Shown: in pieces, positions 45,557-54,268 of the stretch
How the letters are laid out: each line of letters starts with the position of its first letter
Position numbering within the stretch: position 1 is the first letter of the stretch
NCBI RefSeq assembly: GCF_009208555.1
Contig: NZ_WFLI01000014.1
Span: forward strand, 62,001 to 126,000
Direction: 5' to 3'
Source of the DNA: Janthinobacterium violaceinigrum
GTDB lineage: Bacteria; Pseudomonadota; Gammaproteobacteria; Burkholderiales; Burkholderiaceae_D
DNA length: 64,000 bases
Translations under genes and position numbers: made by a program
The notes under the pieces: model-generated
The model's input: the letters and a program-made list of their open reading frames with translations, nothing else
The model's database searches: none
What the model was told of the DNA's origin: nothing

Positions 45557-46435
45557 TTATTTGGCGCGGCGACGCTTCGATGGCTTCGCCGGCGCCTTCT
45601 TGTGCCGGCTGACGGAAGCGCGCATCACCTTCGGCTCTTCGATGCCGTTTTCGGCCGCCAGCATGCGGCGGATGTTGACGGCATCCATGGCGCGCACGGA
45701 ATTGGCGCGCGCGTTGAGCAGAATCATGGTGGCGAACTTGCCGGCCGACTTGATGCGCATGATCAGGCAGCGGCCCGCTTCATTCGTGTAGCCCGTCTTC
45801 GACAGGCCGATATCCCAGCCCTTGGCGCCCACCAGGCGGTTCGTGTTGTGGTATTCCACATCGCGGCCCTTGATCTGGATCACGTCCTTCGAATCGGTGG
45901 TGATGCGGCTGATTTCCGGGTAGCGCGAGGCGGCCACGGCCATCTTGACGAGGTCCGCTGCCGTCGACTGGTTGTTCGGCGACAAGCCCGTCGGTTCCTC
46001 GATCACGGTCTGGTGCATGCCCAGGGCCTTGATCTTGGCGTTGACGGCCACGGCAAAGGCGGTGGGGCCGCCGGGGAAGGTGCGCGCCAGCGAGGCGGCG
46101 GCGCGGTTGTCGGACGACATCAGCGCCAGTTGCAGCACGTCGTGGCGGCTCAGGGTGGCGCCCACGGGCACGCGCGAGGTGCTGTGCTTCAGGGTGTCGA
46201 CGTCTTCGCGGTCGATGCTGATCTCTTCCTGCATATTCGCCTTGGAGTCGAGCACGACCATGGCCGTCATGAGTTTGGTCAGCGAGGCGATGGGCACCAC
46301 CACGTTGGAATTTTTTTCAAGCAAGACTTTGCCTGTGCCATCTTCGACCACCAGTATCGACTGGGAACCGAAGGGCACGGCGATGGCCGCTGTGGAAAGC
46401 GTCATCAGCACTGCGGCGAACATTTTTTTGAGCAT
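45557..46435 (-). CDS. pbpG: D-alanyl-D-alanine endopeptidase, PBP7 type
   Basis: The protein is 292 residues from the ATG at 46435, which places a signal peptide (FAAVLMTLSTAAIA) at the N terminus; the longer frame upstream lacks support. It is a low-molecular-weight penicillin-binding protein that cuts peptidoglycan cross-links in the periplasm. The three active-site motifs are SLTK at 51-54, SDN at 108-110 and KTG at 213-215. A very basic tail (KKAPAKPSKRRRAK) ends the protein. PBP7 and PBP5/6 carboxypeptidases are related; the short length favours PBP7. Confidence 0.88.
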   Translation of the reverse strand: MLKKMFAAVLMTLSTAAIAVPFGSQSILVVEDGTGKVLLEKNSNVVVPIASLTKLMTAMVVLDSKANMQEEISIDREDVDTLKHSTSRVPVGATLSRHDVLQLALMSSDNRAAASLARTFPGGPTAFAVAVNAKIKALGMHQTVIEEPTGLSPNNQSTAADLVKMAVAASRYPEISRITTDSKDVIQIKGRDVEYHNTNRLVGAKGWDIGLSKTGYTNEAGRCLIMRIKSAGKFATMILLNARANSVRAMDAVNIRRMLAAENGIEEPKVMRASVSRHKKAPAKPSKRRRAK

Positions 46436-46851
46436 GGGATTGTATGTGGGAAAGCAGTTTTGGGGCGCCATCGAGGGCGCTGCGCGCAAAATCGGGACAG
46501 GCCTGCGCGGGGACGCGGCGTGTGTCTCGGAGGCAATATTTGCCAAGCTTAAACAATACCATTAAAGATCAAGCGATGTCTACGGGATAAGGGCGCCACA
46601 GGCTGTGTAGCGGCCAATTTGGCAAATAAACGGGGCTATTCTTGCCGTAGTGAAAATTGTTCCGCAATTATTGATTTCGTTATGGAAACTTCGTATTATT
46701 TCAGCAATATTGGCAGCCATGGTCTGGCAGACAGCGCGCGCGTCGTCGTTGATGCCTGCCGCTTCGTGCTTCGTCGCCCCGCGCTATGCCCCGCAACAGG
46801 GGCGCCGTAGACTGCGTTCATGCCTGAATCACAGACCACGGAGAACGCATC
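46436..46851. other. Intergenic region before LytS-type kinase gene
   Basis: These 416 bases hold no convincing gene. A short frame (46650 on) with a hydrophobic start is possible but lacks a ribosome binding site and continues antiparallel in style to real coding sequence. The region contains a promoter candidate at 46671-46699. Confidence 0.5.
46671..46699 (+). promoter_or_regulatory. Sigma-70 promoter candidate for lytS-lytR-like operon
   Basis: TTGATT (46671-46676), 17-base spacer, TATTAT (46694-46699). It would give a leader of roughly 145 bases before the GTG at 46852. Confidence 0.5.
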
Positions 46852-48102
46852 GTGTTAAAAAAATGTACGGACTGGTACCGCAGCATCGACGACGAATCGC
46901 TGCGCGTATTGAAACATCCCGAGATGGCAGAGCAAGTCCAGGGACGGGGCCGCCGCTACGTCGCCATGAAGCTGGCCAGGCTGACGCCGATCGAGCGCCA
47001 GCAGCTGCACGATTTCCTGCTCAAGTATCGGGGCGCCGGTTTCTATATCGCCGCATTCAAGCTGATGCTGTTGTTCAGCGCTATCGGCGCCGTCCTGCAC
47101 CTGCTGCTGCCGGCCAGGTTCGAATTGCTCAAGGCCATAATCTTCAGCAACGGCCTGGGTTTTGCGCTGGCGTGGGGCCTGGTGGGCGTCTGGTTCAATT
47201 ACCGCAGTTCCGTGCGCTACAAGTTCAAGAAACTCTTGCTGATCGTGTCGACCTGCGCGGCAGGAGTCTCGGCCGGCGTGCTGCTGGCCGGTCTGAGCGA
47301 TACCGGTTCCATGGGCATGGCCTTCGAGCGCCTGCTGCGCGTGGGCGGCGTTGCCTTGCTGGTGGCGGGCTTGTTTTACCTGGTGCCGCTGGCGATCGTG
47401 ACTGCCTGGCGCAACCGGCAGTACGAAGCGCTGACTTTGCAGCTGCAGCAGGATGCCGAGCGCGACCGCCTGGCGCGCGAACTGAGCGAATCGCAGCTGC
47501 GCCTGCTGCGCGCGCAGATCGAGCCGCATTTCCTGTTCAATACCCTGGGCGCCGTGCAGCAGCTGGCCGAGCAGGGAGCGCCCAGGGCCGCGGCGCTGAC
47601 GTCCGACCTGATCGCCTTCCTGCGCGCCAGCCTGGCCGAGATGCGCAGCGAACAAGTGCCGTTGCAAAGCGAGTTCGACATGGTGGCCGCGTATTTGCGC
47701 GTGATGCAGGCGCGCATGGGCGCGCGCCTGTCCTTTGGTATCGACTTGCCGGCCGGGTGTGCGCACGCGATGATACCCAGCATGATCTTGCTGACCCTGG
47801 CGGAAAATGCCATCAAGCACGGTATCGAACCGTCCCTGCGTGGCGGCCAGATCAGCGTGTCGGCGCTGCGGATGGACGGCATGCTGTGCCTGCGCGTGCA
47901 GGATACGGGCATGGGCTTGCCGGAAGGCGGCACGGGCAGCGGGCAGGGCGGCGGCCTGGGCCTGGAAAACGTGCGCAGCCGGCTGTTGCTGTCCGATCCG
48001 TCCGCCAGCCTGAGCGTGCGCGACGGCGAAGAGGGCGGTGTGATCGCCGAGATATTGCTTCCCATTAAAATTGCATCCAGCCTGAAAGAACCTGCCGCAT
48101 GA
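46852..48102 (+). CDS. Sensor histidine kinase, LytS/YehU (His_kinase) type
   Basis: The protein is 416 residues from a GTG start with GGAGAA six bases upstream. Four hydrophobic segments lie between about residues 62 and 185, then a short coiled stretch and the His_kinase domain with QIEPHFLFNTLGAVQQL near residue 223, where the His is phosphorylated. The ATPase part has LTLAENAIKHGI and GGGLGLENVRSRL. Its stop overlaps the start of the LytTR regulator gene (ATGA), so they form a two-component pair. The signal sensed is unknown. Confidence 0.92.
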   Translation: MLKKCTDWYRSIDDESLRVLKHPEMAEQVQGRGRRYVAMKLARLTPIERQQLHDFLLKYRGAGFYIAAFKLMLLFSAIGAVLHLLLPARFELLKAIIFSNGLGFALAWGLVGVWFNYRSSVRYKFKKLLLIVSTCAAGVSAGVLLAGLSDTGSMGMAFERLLRVGGVALLVAGLFYLVPLAIVTAWRNRQYEALTLQLQQDAERDRLARELSESQLRLLRAQIEPHFLFNTLGAVQQLAEQGAPRAAALTSDLIAFLRASLAEMRSEQVPLQSEFDMVAAYLRVMQARMGARLSFGIDLPAGCAHAMIPSMILLTLAENAIKHGIEPSLRGGQISVSALRMDGMLCLRVQDTGMGLPEGGTGSGQGGGLGLENVRSRLLLSDPSASLSVRDGEEGGVIAEILLPIKIASSLKEPAA

Positions 48103-48848
48103 ACACCACCATCCTGATCGCGGAAGACGAACCGCTGATGCGCGAGCGCCTGCAGACGATGCTGGCGCTGGCCTGGCCCGAGGCGCGCATCGTGCTGGTG
48201 GCGGAAAACGGCAACGATGCCTGGGACGGTTTCCTCGAGCATGAACCGGATGTGGTGTTTCTCGACATCCGCATGCCTGGCCTGTCGGGCCTGGAAGTGG
48301 CCGAGCGCATCGGCAAGCGCGCCCACGTGGTGTTCGTCACGGCCTACGACCAGTATGCCGTCGATGCATTCGACGCGGGCGCCGTCGACTACCTGTTGAA
48401 ACCCGTGCAGGCCGAGCGCCTGCAGCGGGCGCTGGTCCGCCTGCGCGACAAGCTGGGCGCGCAGCCGGCCGACATGGCCCACTTGCTGCAGTCGCTGCGC
48501 GCGGCGCTGCCGGAGCCCCCGCGTGAAAAACTAAAATGGATCAAGGCCAGCGTGGGCAAGCAAATTCGTTTGATCGATGTCAATGAAGTGCTGTTTTTCC
48601 AGGCCGACACCAAGTACACGCGCGTGGTGCTGGCCGGCTCGGAAGCGCTGGTGCGCACGCCGCTGAAGGATTTGCTGGGCGGGCTAGATCCCGCACAGTT
48701 CTGGCAAATCCACCGGGGCACGATGGTCAACGTGAAAGCCATCGAGGCGGCCGAGCGCATCGACGCCGAGCGCATGCAGGTGCTGCTGCGGGGCAGCACG
48801 GAAAAGCTGCCCGTCAGCCGCACGTTTACCCATTTGTTCAGGGATTGA
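48099..48848 (+). CDS. LytTR-family response regulator
   Basis: This 249-residue regulator has a receiver domain at about 1-120 with the phosphoacceptor Asp in VVFLDIRMPGLSG, and a LytTR DNA-binding domain at about 145-249 (IKASVGKQIRLIDVNEVLFF; FWQIHRGTMVNVKAIE; KLPVSRTF). It is the partner of the upstream LytS-type kinase by gene overlap. AlgR/LytR-type regulators act on envelope, virulence or carbon-uptake genes; no target is evident here. Confidence 0.93.
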   Translation: MNTTILIAEDEPLMRERLQTMLALAWPEARIVLVAENGNDAWDGFLEHEPDVVFLDIRMPGLSGLEVAERIGKRAHVVFVTAYDQYAVDAFDAGAVDYLLKPVQAERLQRALVRLRDKLGAQPADMAHLLQSLRAALPEPPREKLKWIKASVGKQIRLIDVNEVLFFQADTKYTRVVLAGSEALVRTPLKDLLGGLDPAQFWQIHRGTMVNVKAIEAAERIDAERMQVLLRGSTEKLPVSRTFTHLFRD

Positions 48849-48890
48849 TATGATGGCAATGTTTTTAATCTGCCACCTTATGGACTTCTC

Positions 48891-49319
48891 ATGACAATTC
48901 TACGCCGCTGGTTTGCCGCCATCCTTCTTTCCTTGCTCTCCTGCACTGCCGCCCACGGGGCGCAAAAGGAGGAAAAGGTCGTGTATCACGTCAATGACGC
49001 CAGCAATGCCACGGCTGCGCTGCGGAATATCCGCAACCACCTCGATGCCAGCCCGCAGGCCACCATCGTGCTGGTCGCCCACGGCCCCGGCATCGACTTC
49101 CTGCTCGACGGCGCCATCGACAAGCAGGGCTATCCGTATGACGTGGTGGTGCGCGAACTGGTCAAGCGGGGCGTGAGCTTTCGCGTCTGCAATAACACCT
49201 TGCAAGGCCGCAATATCGACCGCCAGCGCGTGCTGCCCGAAGCCGTCATCGTGCCGTCGGGCGTGGCCGAACTGAGCCGCCTGCAGGCGCAGGAAGGCTA
49301 TGTGTACATCAAGCCCTGA
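48891..49319 (+). CDS. Exported DsrE-family protein
   Basis: The protein is 142 residues with a signal peptide at about 1-24 (FAAILLSLLSCTAAHGA). The mature part follows the DsrE/DsrF-like fold pattern: VVYHVNDASNATAALRNIRN, TIVLVAHGPGIDFLL and a single cysteine in VSFRVCNNTLQG. Family members handle sulfur or reactive cysteine species, but periplasmic versions are poorly characterised. It follows the LytTR regulator by 42 bases and might be cotranscribed. Confidence 0.82.
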   Translation: MTILRRWFAAILLSLLSCTAAHGAQKEEKVVYHVNDASNATAALRNIRNHLDASPQATIVLVAHGPGIDFLLDGAIDKQGYPYDVVVRELVKRGVSFRVCNNTLQGRNIDRQRVLPEAVIVPSGVAELSRLQAQEGYVYIKP

Positions 49320-49325
49320 TGCAAA

Positions 49326-49359
49326 CGCCGCGCCGTTGCCAGATGGCAAGGGCGCGGCG
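49326..49359. terminator. Long inverted repeat between convergent genes
   Basis: CGCCGCGCC (49326-49334) pairs with GGCGCGGCG (49351-49359), and inside TTGCCA (49336-49341) pairs with TGGCAA (49344-49349). The repeat lies between the convergent DsrE and molbindin genes. There is no T-run on either side, so it is a termination or mRNA-end hairpin only by inference. Confidence 0.5.
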
Positions 49360-49375
49360 CATGGGCAGGCGCTGC

Positions 49376-49594
49376 CTACTGGATCTTGGCGATCGACACT
49401 TCCGTCGACTTGACCAGCGCGATGACTTCGCTGCCCACTTTCAGGTCCAGGTCCTTGATCGAGCGCGACGTGATCACCGAGGTGACGATGCCGTGCGGCG
49501 TTTCCACGTCCACTTCCGACACCACGGGGCCAAAGATGATTTCCTTGATCTTGCCGCGAAACTGGTTGCGTACATTCACTTCCGAGATAGCCAT
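49376..49594 (-). CDS. Molbindin-like TOBE (Mop) protein
   Basis: The protein is 72 residues from the ATG at 49594 with AAAGGA seven bases upstream. It is a single Mop/TOBE domain: MAISEVNVRNQFRGKIKEI, then SEVDVETPHGIVTSVITSRS and LKVGSEVIALVKSTEVSIAK. Molbindins bind molybdate or tungstate in the cytoplasm for storage or homeostasis. It stands alone, but an orphan sulfate-binding protein gene, also an oxyanion protein, lies about 700 bases away. Confidence 0.9.
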   Translation of the reverse strand: MAISEVNVRNQFRGKIKEIIFGPVVSEVDVETPHGIVTSVITSRSIKDLDLKVGSEVIALVKSTEVSIAKIQ

Positions 49595-49768
49595 GATGTT
49601 TCCTTTATGCCCGTGATACGCCGTGCGGCGCGATATGGCCAGAGTACGGCGCGCGCGCGGTTTTGACCACGAATCGATGCGCATATCGATATGCGGAAAT
49701 GGCGCGCGGATGCTGCCGCAAGCATATTATTCGCCTATACTCGTCTGTACATCCACGGGAGGTTTGCC

Positions 49769-50260
49769 ATGCGTCCATGTCTGCTGTCGTTCCTGCTGTT
49801 GTCGCCCACCTCTGCCGCGCTGGCGCAACCGGTCGCTGCCCTGCAGCCGATGGCTTTCCTGGCCGGGCATTGCTGGAAGGGCGAGTTTCCGGGCGGAACA
49901 CAAACGGATGAGCACTGTTTCCAGTGGCTGTATGGCGGCCAGATGCTGCGCGACGTGCACACGGTGCGCAGCCCCGGCAAGCCCGATTACGTGGGCGAAA
50001 CCACGTACTACCACGACGCCGCCGCCGGCACGGTCGCCTTCCTGTATGTGGAAAACAGCGGCGGCTACAGCCGCGGCACGATGCGTCCGGCGGACGGTGG
50101 CCTCGACTTTCCCGCCACGCAGTACGTGGGCGCCAGCGGCAAGGCGCTGACCTACCGCGTGCGCTGGACGCCATCGGACGGCGCCTACGAGGCGCACAGC
50201 GAAATCCAGTCTGGCGAGCGCTGGCTGCCGCAATTCAAGCTGTTGCTGAAGAAGCAGTGA
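49769..50260 (+). CDS. Exported protein of unknown function
   Basis: The protein is 163 residues from the ATG at 49769 with GGAGG six bases upstream. A signal peptide covers about residues 1-19 (LLSFLLLSPTSAALAQ). The mature part has many short beta-like stretches (LAGHCWKGEFPGG, TYYHDAAAGTVAFLYVENSG, YRVRWTPSDGAYEAHSEIQS), which suggests a small beta-barrel of the DUF1579/lipocalin-like kind, but I do not firmly recognise the family. Two cysteines (CWKG and EHCF) could form a disulfide in the periplasm. Confidence 0.78.
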   Translation: MRPCLLSFLLLSPTSAALAQPVAALQPMAFLAGHCWKGEFPGGTQTDEHCFQWLYGGQMLRDVHTVRSPGKPDYVGETTYYHDAAAGTVAFLYVENSGGYSRGTMRPADGGLDFPATQYVGASGKALTYRVRWTPSDGAYEAHSEIQSGERWLPQFKLLLKKQ

Positions 50261-50273
50261 CGTGCGAGGCCAT

Positions 50274-50303
50274 AAAAAAACCGGGACATGTCCCGGTTTT
50301 TTT
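50274..50303. terminator. Bidirectional intrinsic terminator
   Basis: Seven A, the perfect palindrome CCGGGACATGTCCCGG (50281-50296) and seven T. It can terminate both the plus-strand gene ending at 50260 and the minus-strand sulfate-binding protein gene ending at 50318. Confidence 0.92.
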
Positions 50304-50317
50304 CAAGCGTGGCGTGC

Positions 50318-51373
50318 TTACTTCTGATAAATCTTGTCGAACTCGCCGCCATCGTCAAAGTGTTTCTTTTGCGCCTGTTTCCAGCCGCCAAACACGTCGT
50401 CGATCGTGAACAGGGTGATCGGCTTGAAGCTGGCAGCGTATTTCTTGGCGACCGCGGCCGAACGGGGACGCAGGTAGTGCTTGGCGACCAGTTCCTGGCC
50501 CGGTTCCGAGTACAGGTATTGCAGGTAGGCCGTGGCTTCCTTGCGGATGCCGCGGCGGTCGACCACCTTGTCGACGACGGCCACGGGCGACTCGGCCAGG
50601 ATGGAGATGCTTGGGTACACCACTTCAAAGTTGTCGCCGAATTCGGCGCGCACCAGTTGCACTTCGTTTTCAAACGTCACCAGCACGTCGCCGATTTCAC
50701 GCTGCGTGAAGGTGGTGGTGGCGCCGCGGCCGCCGCCGTCCAGCACGGGTACGTTCTTGAACAGCTTGGTCACCAGCTCGCGCGCCTGCGCTTCGCTGCC
50801 GCCTTTTTTCACGGCATAGCCCCAGGCTGCCAGGTAGGTGTAGCGGCCATTGCCCGAAGTTTTCGGGTTCGGCACGATGACCTTGATGCCGGGCTTGGCC
50901 AGATCGTCCCAATCCTTGATCTGTTTCGGGTTGCCTTTGCGCACCAGATATACCATGGTGGAATAGAACGGCGCCGCATTGTTCGGGAATTTCTTGGCCC
51001 AGTCGGCCACCACGAGGCCGCGGTCGACGAGGATATCGATGTCGTTGGCCTGGTTCATGGTCACAACGGACGCTTCCAGGCCATCGGCCACGGAGCGCGC
51101 CTGCTTGCTCGAGCCGCCGTGCGATTGCTTGATGGTGATGGTTTCGCCAGTTTTGGCTTTCCAGTCAGCAATAAAAGCGGGATTCACATCCTTGAACAAT
51201 TCGCGCATCACGTCGTACGAGGCGTTCAGCAAGACCACGGGTTCGGCGGCGGACACGCTCATGGGCAGGCTCATGGCGGCAGCGGAAGCGGCCAGGGCGC
51301 TGGCCAGGAACCAGCGGCGCGAGCGTTGGGCGAGCGTCGTTGCGGTAGTCGATACGGCGTTGGAATTGGTCAT
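50318..51373 (-). CDS. sbp: Sulfate ABC transporter substrate-binding protein
   Basis: This 351-residue periplasmic protein binds sulfate (or thiosulfate) for the Cys ABC importer. The N terminus RSRRWFLASALAASAAAMSL looks like a signal peptide with an arginine pair, possibly Tat. Family motifs are LLNASYDVMRELFKDVNPAF, IKQSHGGSSKQARSV and VIVPNPKTSGNGRYTYLAAW. No cysT, cysW or cysA genes are adjacent and a terminator follows, so it is an orphan subunit serving a permease encoded elsewhere. cysP is the alternative name. Confidence 0.92.
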   Translation of the reverse strand: MTNSNAVSTTATTLAQRSRRWFLASALAASAAAMSLPMSVSAAEPVVLLNASYDVMRELFKDVNPAFIADWKAKTGETITIKQSHGGSSKQARSVADGLEASVVTMNQANDIDILVDRGLVVADWAKKFPNNAAPFYSTMVYLVRKGNPKQIKDWDDLAKPGIKVIVPNPKTSGNGRYTYLAAWGYAVKKGGSEAQARELVTKLFKNVPVLDGGGRGATTTFTQREIGDVLVTFENEVQLVRAEFGDNFEVVYPSISILAESPVAVVDKVVDRRGIRKEATAYLQYLYSEPGQELVAKHYLRPRSAAVAKKYAASFKPITLFTIDDVFGGWKQAQKKHFDDGGEFDKIYQK

Positions 51374-51674
51374 GTTGAACTCTTGTTGTGAGAATAGATA
51401 GACATAGTCTAAAATTCCGGCCGGAAAAGAAACGAATTTTTCGTAATATGCTTAGATCCGATTCCCGTTTGCGCTAAAAAACATATATCGATTTTTGGAA
51501 ACATTCGTGGGCAAGGTGTGCATCAGCACTTAGTCTGCAAGCATTGCGTCATAGGCAAAACGAGCCCGTGGCGCGCGGCAAAAAACCGGATTGCGCCGCT
51601 TGGTGTATAGTCGAATCGCACGATACAGGGGTAGAACCGCCTGCATCGGCAACTGGAATATTTTGTGAGCGTAC
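51374..51674. promoter_or_regulatory. Divergent control region of sbp and GNAT genes
   Basis: These 301 bases carry no gene. Two palindromes lie on the sbp side: TTCCGGCCGGAA (51415-51426) and ACGAA-TTT-TTCGT (51432-51444). They are candidate binding sites for a sulfur regulator of the CysB/Cbl kind, by position only. TATAGT at 51606-51611 could be a -10 box for the acetyltransferase gene. Confidence 0.4.
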
Positions 51675-52205
51675 ATGAGTCTTGAAATTCGTATTGCAAC
51701 ATCGACCGACGCTTTCGAGGCGTGCAACGTATTACGACGCTCCATCGTCGAATGCTGCAGCCTCGATCATCGGGACGATCCGGCCATCCTGGAAGCCTGG
51801 CTGGGCAATAAAACACCGCAGATGGTAGCGTGCTGGTTCGCGTCGCCCACCAATTTTTCGCTGGTCGCAGTCGAGCAGGGCGCCGTCGTCGGCGTCGGCC
51901 TGCTGACGCGCGCCGGCAAGCTGGCCCTGTGCTACCTGCTGCCCGAGGCGCAAGGCCGCGGCGCCGGCAAGGCGCTGGTGGAACAGCTGGAAGCGCAGGC
52001 GCGCGAGTGGGGCATCAAGGCCCTGCAACTGCACAGCACGGCCAGCAGCCAGGCCTTTTTCGTCAAGCAGGGCTATGTCGAGGCGGGCAACGTGCGTTCG
52101 CCGTATGGCGTGGAAACGATTTTTTGCTGGAAACAGATTGATCCCGCAGGCATTTCCAGCGGCGACCCCAAGCGCAAGCGCTTTTGCAACTGCAATTCGG
52201 CCTGA
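51675..52205 (+). CDS. GNAT-family N-acetyltransferase
   Basis: This 176-residue protein has a GCN5-type fold: LEIRIATSTDAFEACNVLRR at the start, a central strand AVVGVGLLTRAGKLALCYLL, the acetyl-CoA loop EAQGRGAGKALVEQL near residue 94 (the Q/R-x-x-G-x-G/A motif) and the C-terminal FFVKQGYVEAG. The acceptor substrate is unknown. No clear ribosome binding site precedes the ATG. Confidence 0.88.
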   Translation: MSLEIRIATSTDAFEACNVLRRSIVECCSLDHRDDPAILEAWLGNKTPQMVACWFASPTNFSLVAVEQGAVVGVGLLTRAGKLALCYLLPEAQGRGAGKALVEQLEAQAREWGIKALQLHSTASSQAFFVKQGYVEAGNVRSPYGVETIFCWKQIDPAGISSGDPKRKRFCNCNSA

Positions 52206-52223
52206 CGGCCATCCCGCACCTCA

Positions 52224-52245
52224 GCCCGCCCATCCGGCGGCGGGC
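52224..52245 (+). terminator. Probable terminator after GNAT gene
   Basis: GCCCGCC (52224-52230) pairs with GGCGGGC (52239-52245) and is followed by a pyrimidine-rich stretch CTTTCCTCCGCTTTCC rather than a pure T-run. Confidence 0.5.
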
Positions 52246-52283
52246 CTTTCCTCCGCTTTCCTGCTTTTCCTCACGCATTTCCC

Positions 52284-53096
52284 TCAATAACTGATCTGGA
52301 TATACACGCCTTGCAGTGCGCTATCGCTTGCCTGCAGCAAGGTGCCGCCGGCAAACAGTTTCAGTTCTCCGGGCGCAAACGCCAGCCAGTCCTCGTTTTG
52401 CGTCAACGGATGCGTGGCGATGACGGCGATGCGGTCGTCCAGGTGATTGTGCTGGCGAAAGTCGATGCTGCGTTCGCAGTCGATCAGTTGTGCCACGGAA
52501 AACGGGTATTCGCGTATCACATAGTGCAGGTGCGTGGAACAGTGGGCGAACAGCAGCTCGCCGTCCGACAGGATGAAATTGAAGCTGCCGTGCGCGGCGA
52601 TGTCCTTGGCGACGTCGGCGATGGCGGCGCGCAAGTCGGCGCGCGCGGGTTCGCCTGCGGGAAACTGCGTGCGCAAGCGGGCCAGCAGGTGGCAGAACGC
52701 CTGTTCGCTGTCCGTGTCGCCGCTGGCCTGGTAGTGGGCGTTGGCGGGCGCGCGCCACGTCTTGAGGTCGCCATTGTGGGCGAACGACCAGGTCTTGCCC
52801 CACAGTTCGCGGGCGAACGGGTGCGTGTTTTCCGGCGCGATGCGGCCCTGCGTGGCCTTGCGGATGTGCGCGACGATGTTTTTTGCCTTCACGGGATGCT
52901 GTTGCACCGTGGCGGCCAGCGGCGAATCGATGGCGGCCAGGTGGTCCGTCAGCAGGGTGCAGCCGCTACTGGAATGATAGGCGATGCCCCAGCCGTCGCG
53001 GTGCTCGTCCGTGCGTCCGCCCCGTTCGGCAAAGCCGGCAAAGGAAAATCCCAGTGCAGCGGGCTTGCTGCTGTTCATTGCGAGTAACTGGCACAT
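52284..53096 (-). CDS. Class II glutamine amidotransferase, YafJ type
   Basis: This 270-residue protein starts MCQLLAMN; Cys2 is the N-terminal nucleophile of class II amidotransferases after Met removal. Further motifs are HRDGWGIAYH near residue 33, THPFARELWGKTWSFAHNGD near 100 and ASGDTDSEQAFC. AGGAAGGG precedes the ATG. YafJ-like proteins have a glutaminase domain without a known synthase partner, and none is adjacent here. Confidence 0.9.
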   Translation of the reverse strand: MCQLLAMNSSKPAALGFSFAGFAERGGRTDEHRDGWGIAYHSSSGCTLLTDHLAAIDSPLAATVQQHPVKAKNIVAHIRKATQGRIAPENTHPFARELWGKTWSFAHNGDLKTWRAPANAHYQASGDTDSEQAFCHLLARLRTQFPAGEPARADLRAAIADVAKDIAAHGSFNFILSDGELLFAHCSTHLHYVIREYPFSVAQLIDCERSIDFRQHNHLDDRIAVIATHPLTQNEDWLAFAPGELKLFAGGTLLQASDSALQGVYIQISY

Positions 53097-53330
53097 GGCG
53101 GCCCTTCCTGATGGTATCGGTACACGCCCACAGTAAAGGCGGGCGGCAGGGGCGGGAAGGAATGTTTCTGACTATCGTTATGCGCTGTCCGTTGCGGCGT
53201 CCATATCTGCTGGCCGCATATCAAATGGCGAAACCATTCGTTCTCCTTCGGTTGTCCCTGCCTTACTCTGCACACTTTGGCGCCGCCTTCCCCATGAGGG
53301 CAGCCGGCGCGGCCCTATGAAGGAGCATGT

Positions 53331-54167
53331 ATGCCATTTCCCGTCCTGAAAAACTATCTGGCCCGTTTGTCGCATCAAACCCAGGCAGGCACCAGTGTCT
53401 GGCTCGACGGGGAGGGCAGGGCGCTGGGGCGCTTCTTCAATTGCACCATGACCAGCGCCTTCCAGCCGCTGCGCGAACTCGAGAGCGGCAAGCTGGTGGC
53501 GTTCGAGGGTCTGGCGCGCAGCGTGTCGAAGGCGGACGAGGGCTTGTCGCTGTGGCGTTTGCTCGACCACGCGGCCAGCGACGACGAGTCGGTGGAGCTG
53601 GACCGGCTGTGCCGCATGCTGCACGCCATCAATTTTTTCCGGCAGGCGGAAGCGGAGCAGGCCGACCTGTACCTGAACGTGCATGACCGCCTGTTGAGCG
53701 CCGTCAGCAGCAATCACGGCCACGCCTTCCAGCGCATCCTCGACGCGCTGGGCTTGCCCATCGAGCGCATCGTGCTGCAATTACCGACGGTCACGCCGAA
53801 CCAGGGCTGGCTGCTCAATTACGTGGCCGACAACTACCGGCGCAACGGTTTCCGACTGGCCATCAACGTGGCCAGCGTGCATGAGGCAACGGGCATGCTC
53901 GAGCGCCTGCACCCGCATGCGTTCAAGCTCGATGCGGGCAACCTCAGCGACGAGCAGGCCGTCGCCAGCTTCGTCACCCTGTGCCATGCGGCGAAAATCC
54001 GCGTCATCTTCAAGCGCCTGGACACGCCGGCTGCGCTGGCCGCGCTGCAGCGCGTCGCCGCCCTCACGGGCTTGCCCATCGTGACCCAGGGTTATCTGCT
54101 GGACAAGCCCTTGACGGCGCTGGCGCAGGCCAGGCAGGACGTCGCGGCCAGCGCCTCGGCCGCGTAG
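53331..54167 (+). CDS. Degenerate EAL-domain protein
   Basis: The protein is 278 residues with AAGGAG five bases before the ATG. Residues about 40-265 follow the EAL phosphodiesterase fold (FQPLRELESGKLVAFEGLAR; LYLNVHDRLLS; GFRLAINVASVHEA; LPIVTQGYLLDKPL). Key catalytic positions are changed: EAL reads EGL, the DDFG pair is NVAS, the KID site is LDAGN and the AEGVE motif reads FKRLDT. It should not hydrolyse c-di-GMP and is more likely a c-di-GMP-independent binding or regulatory protein. Confidence 0.85.
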   Translation: MPFPVLKNYLARLSHQTQAGTSVWLDGEGRALGRFFNCTMTSAFQPLRELESGKLVAFEGLARSVSKADEGLSLWRLLDHAASDDESVELDRLCRMLHAINFFRQAEAEQADLYLNVHDRLLSAVSSNHGHAFQRILDALGLPIERIVLQLPTVTPNQGWLLNYVADNYRRNGFRLAINVASVHEATGMLERLHPHAFKLDAGNLSDEQAVASFVTLCHAAKIRVIFKRLDTPAALAALQRVAALTGLPIVTQGYLLDKPLTALAQARQDVAASASAA

Positions 54168-54268
54168 GGCGCGTCCGGGACGGAAATGAGGGCGACACGA
54201 TAGGCATTGAGGGTTTTTCTTCGCAGCACAATACGCTATAGTATTCCTATCGTTAAATTGGACTGACT

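Noticed and set aside
46650..46851. Possible small protein with a hydrophobic N terminus before the LytS-type gene
   Set aside because: No ribosome binding site, the frame runs on as a low-complexity shadow of the kinase gene, and the stretch contains a promoter candidate.
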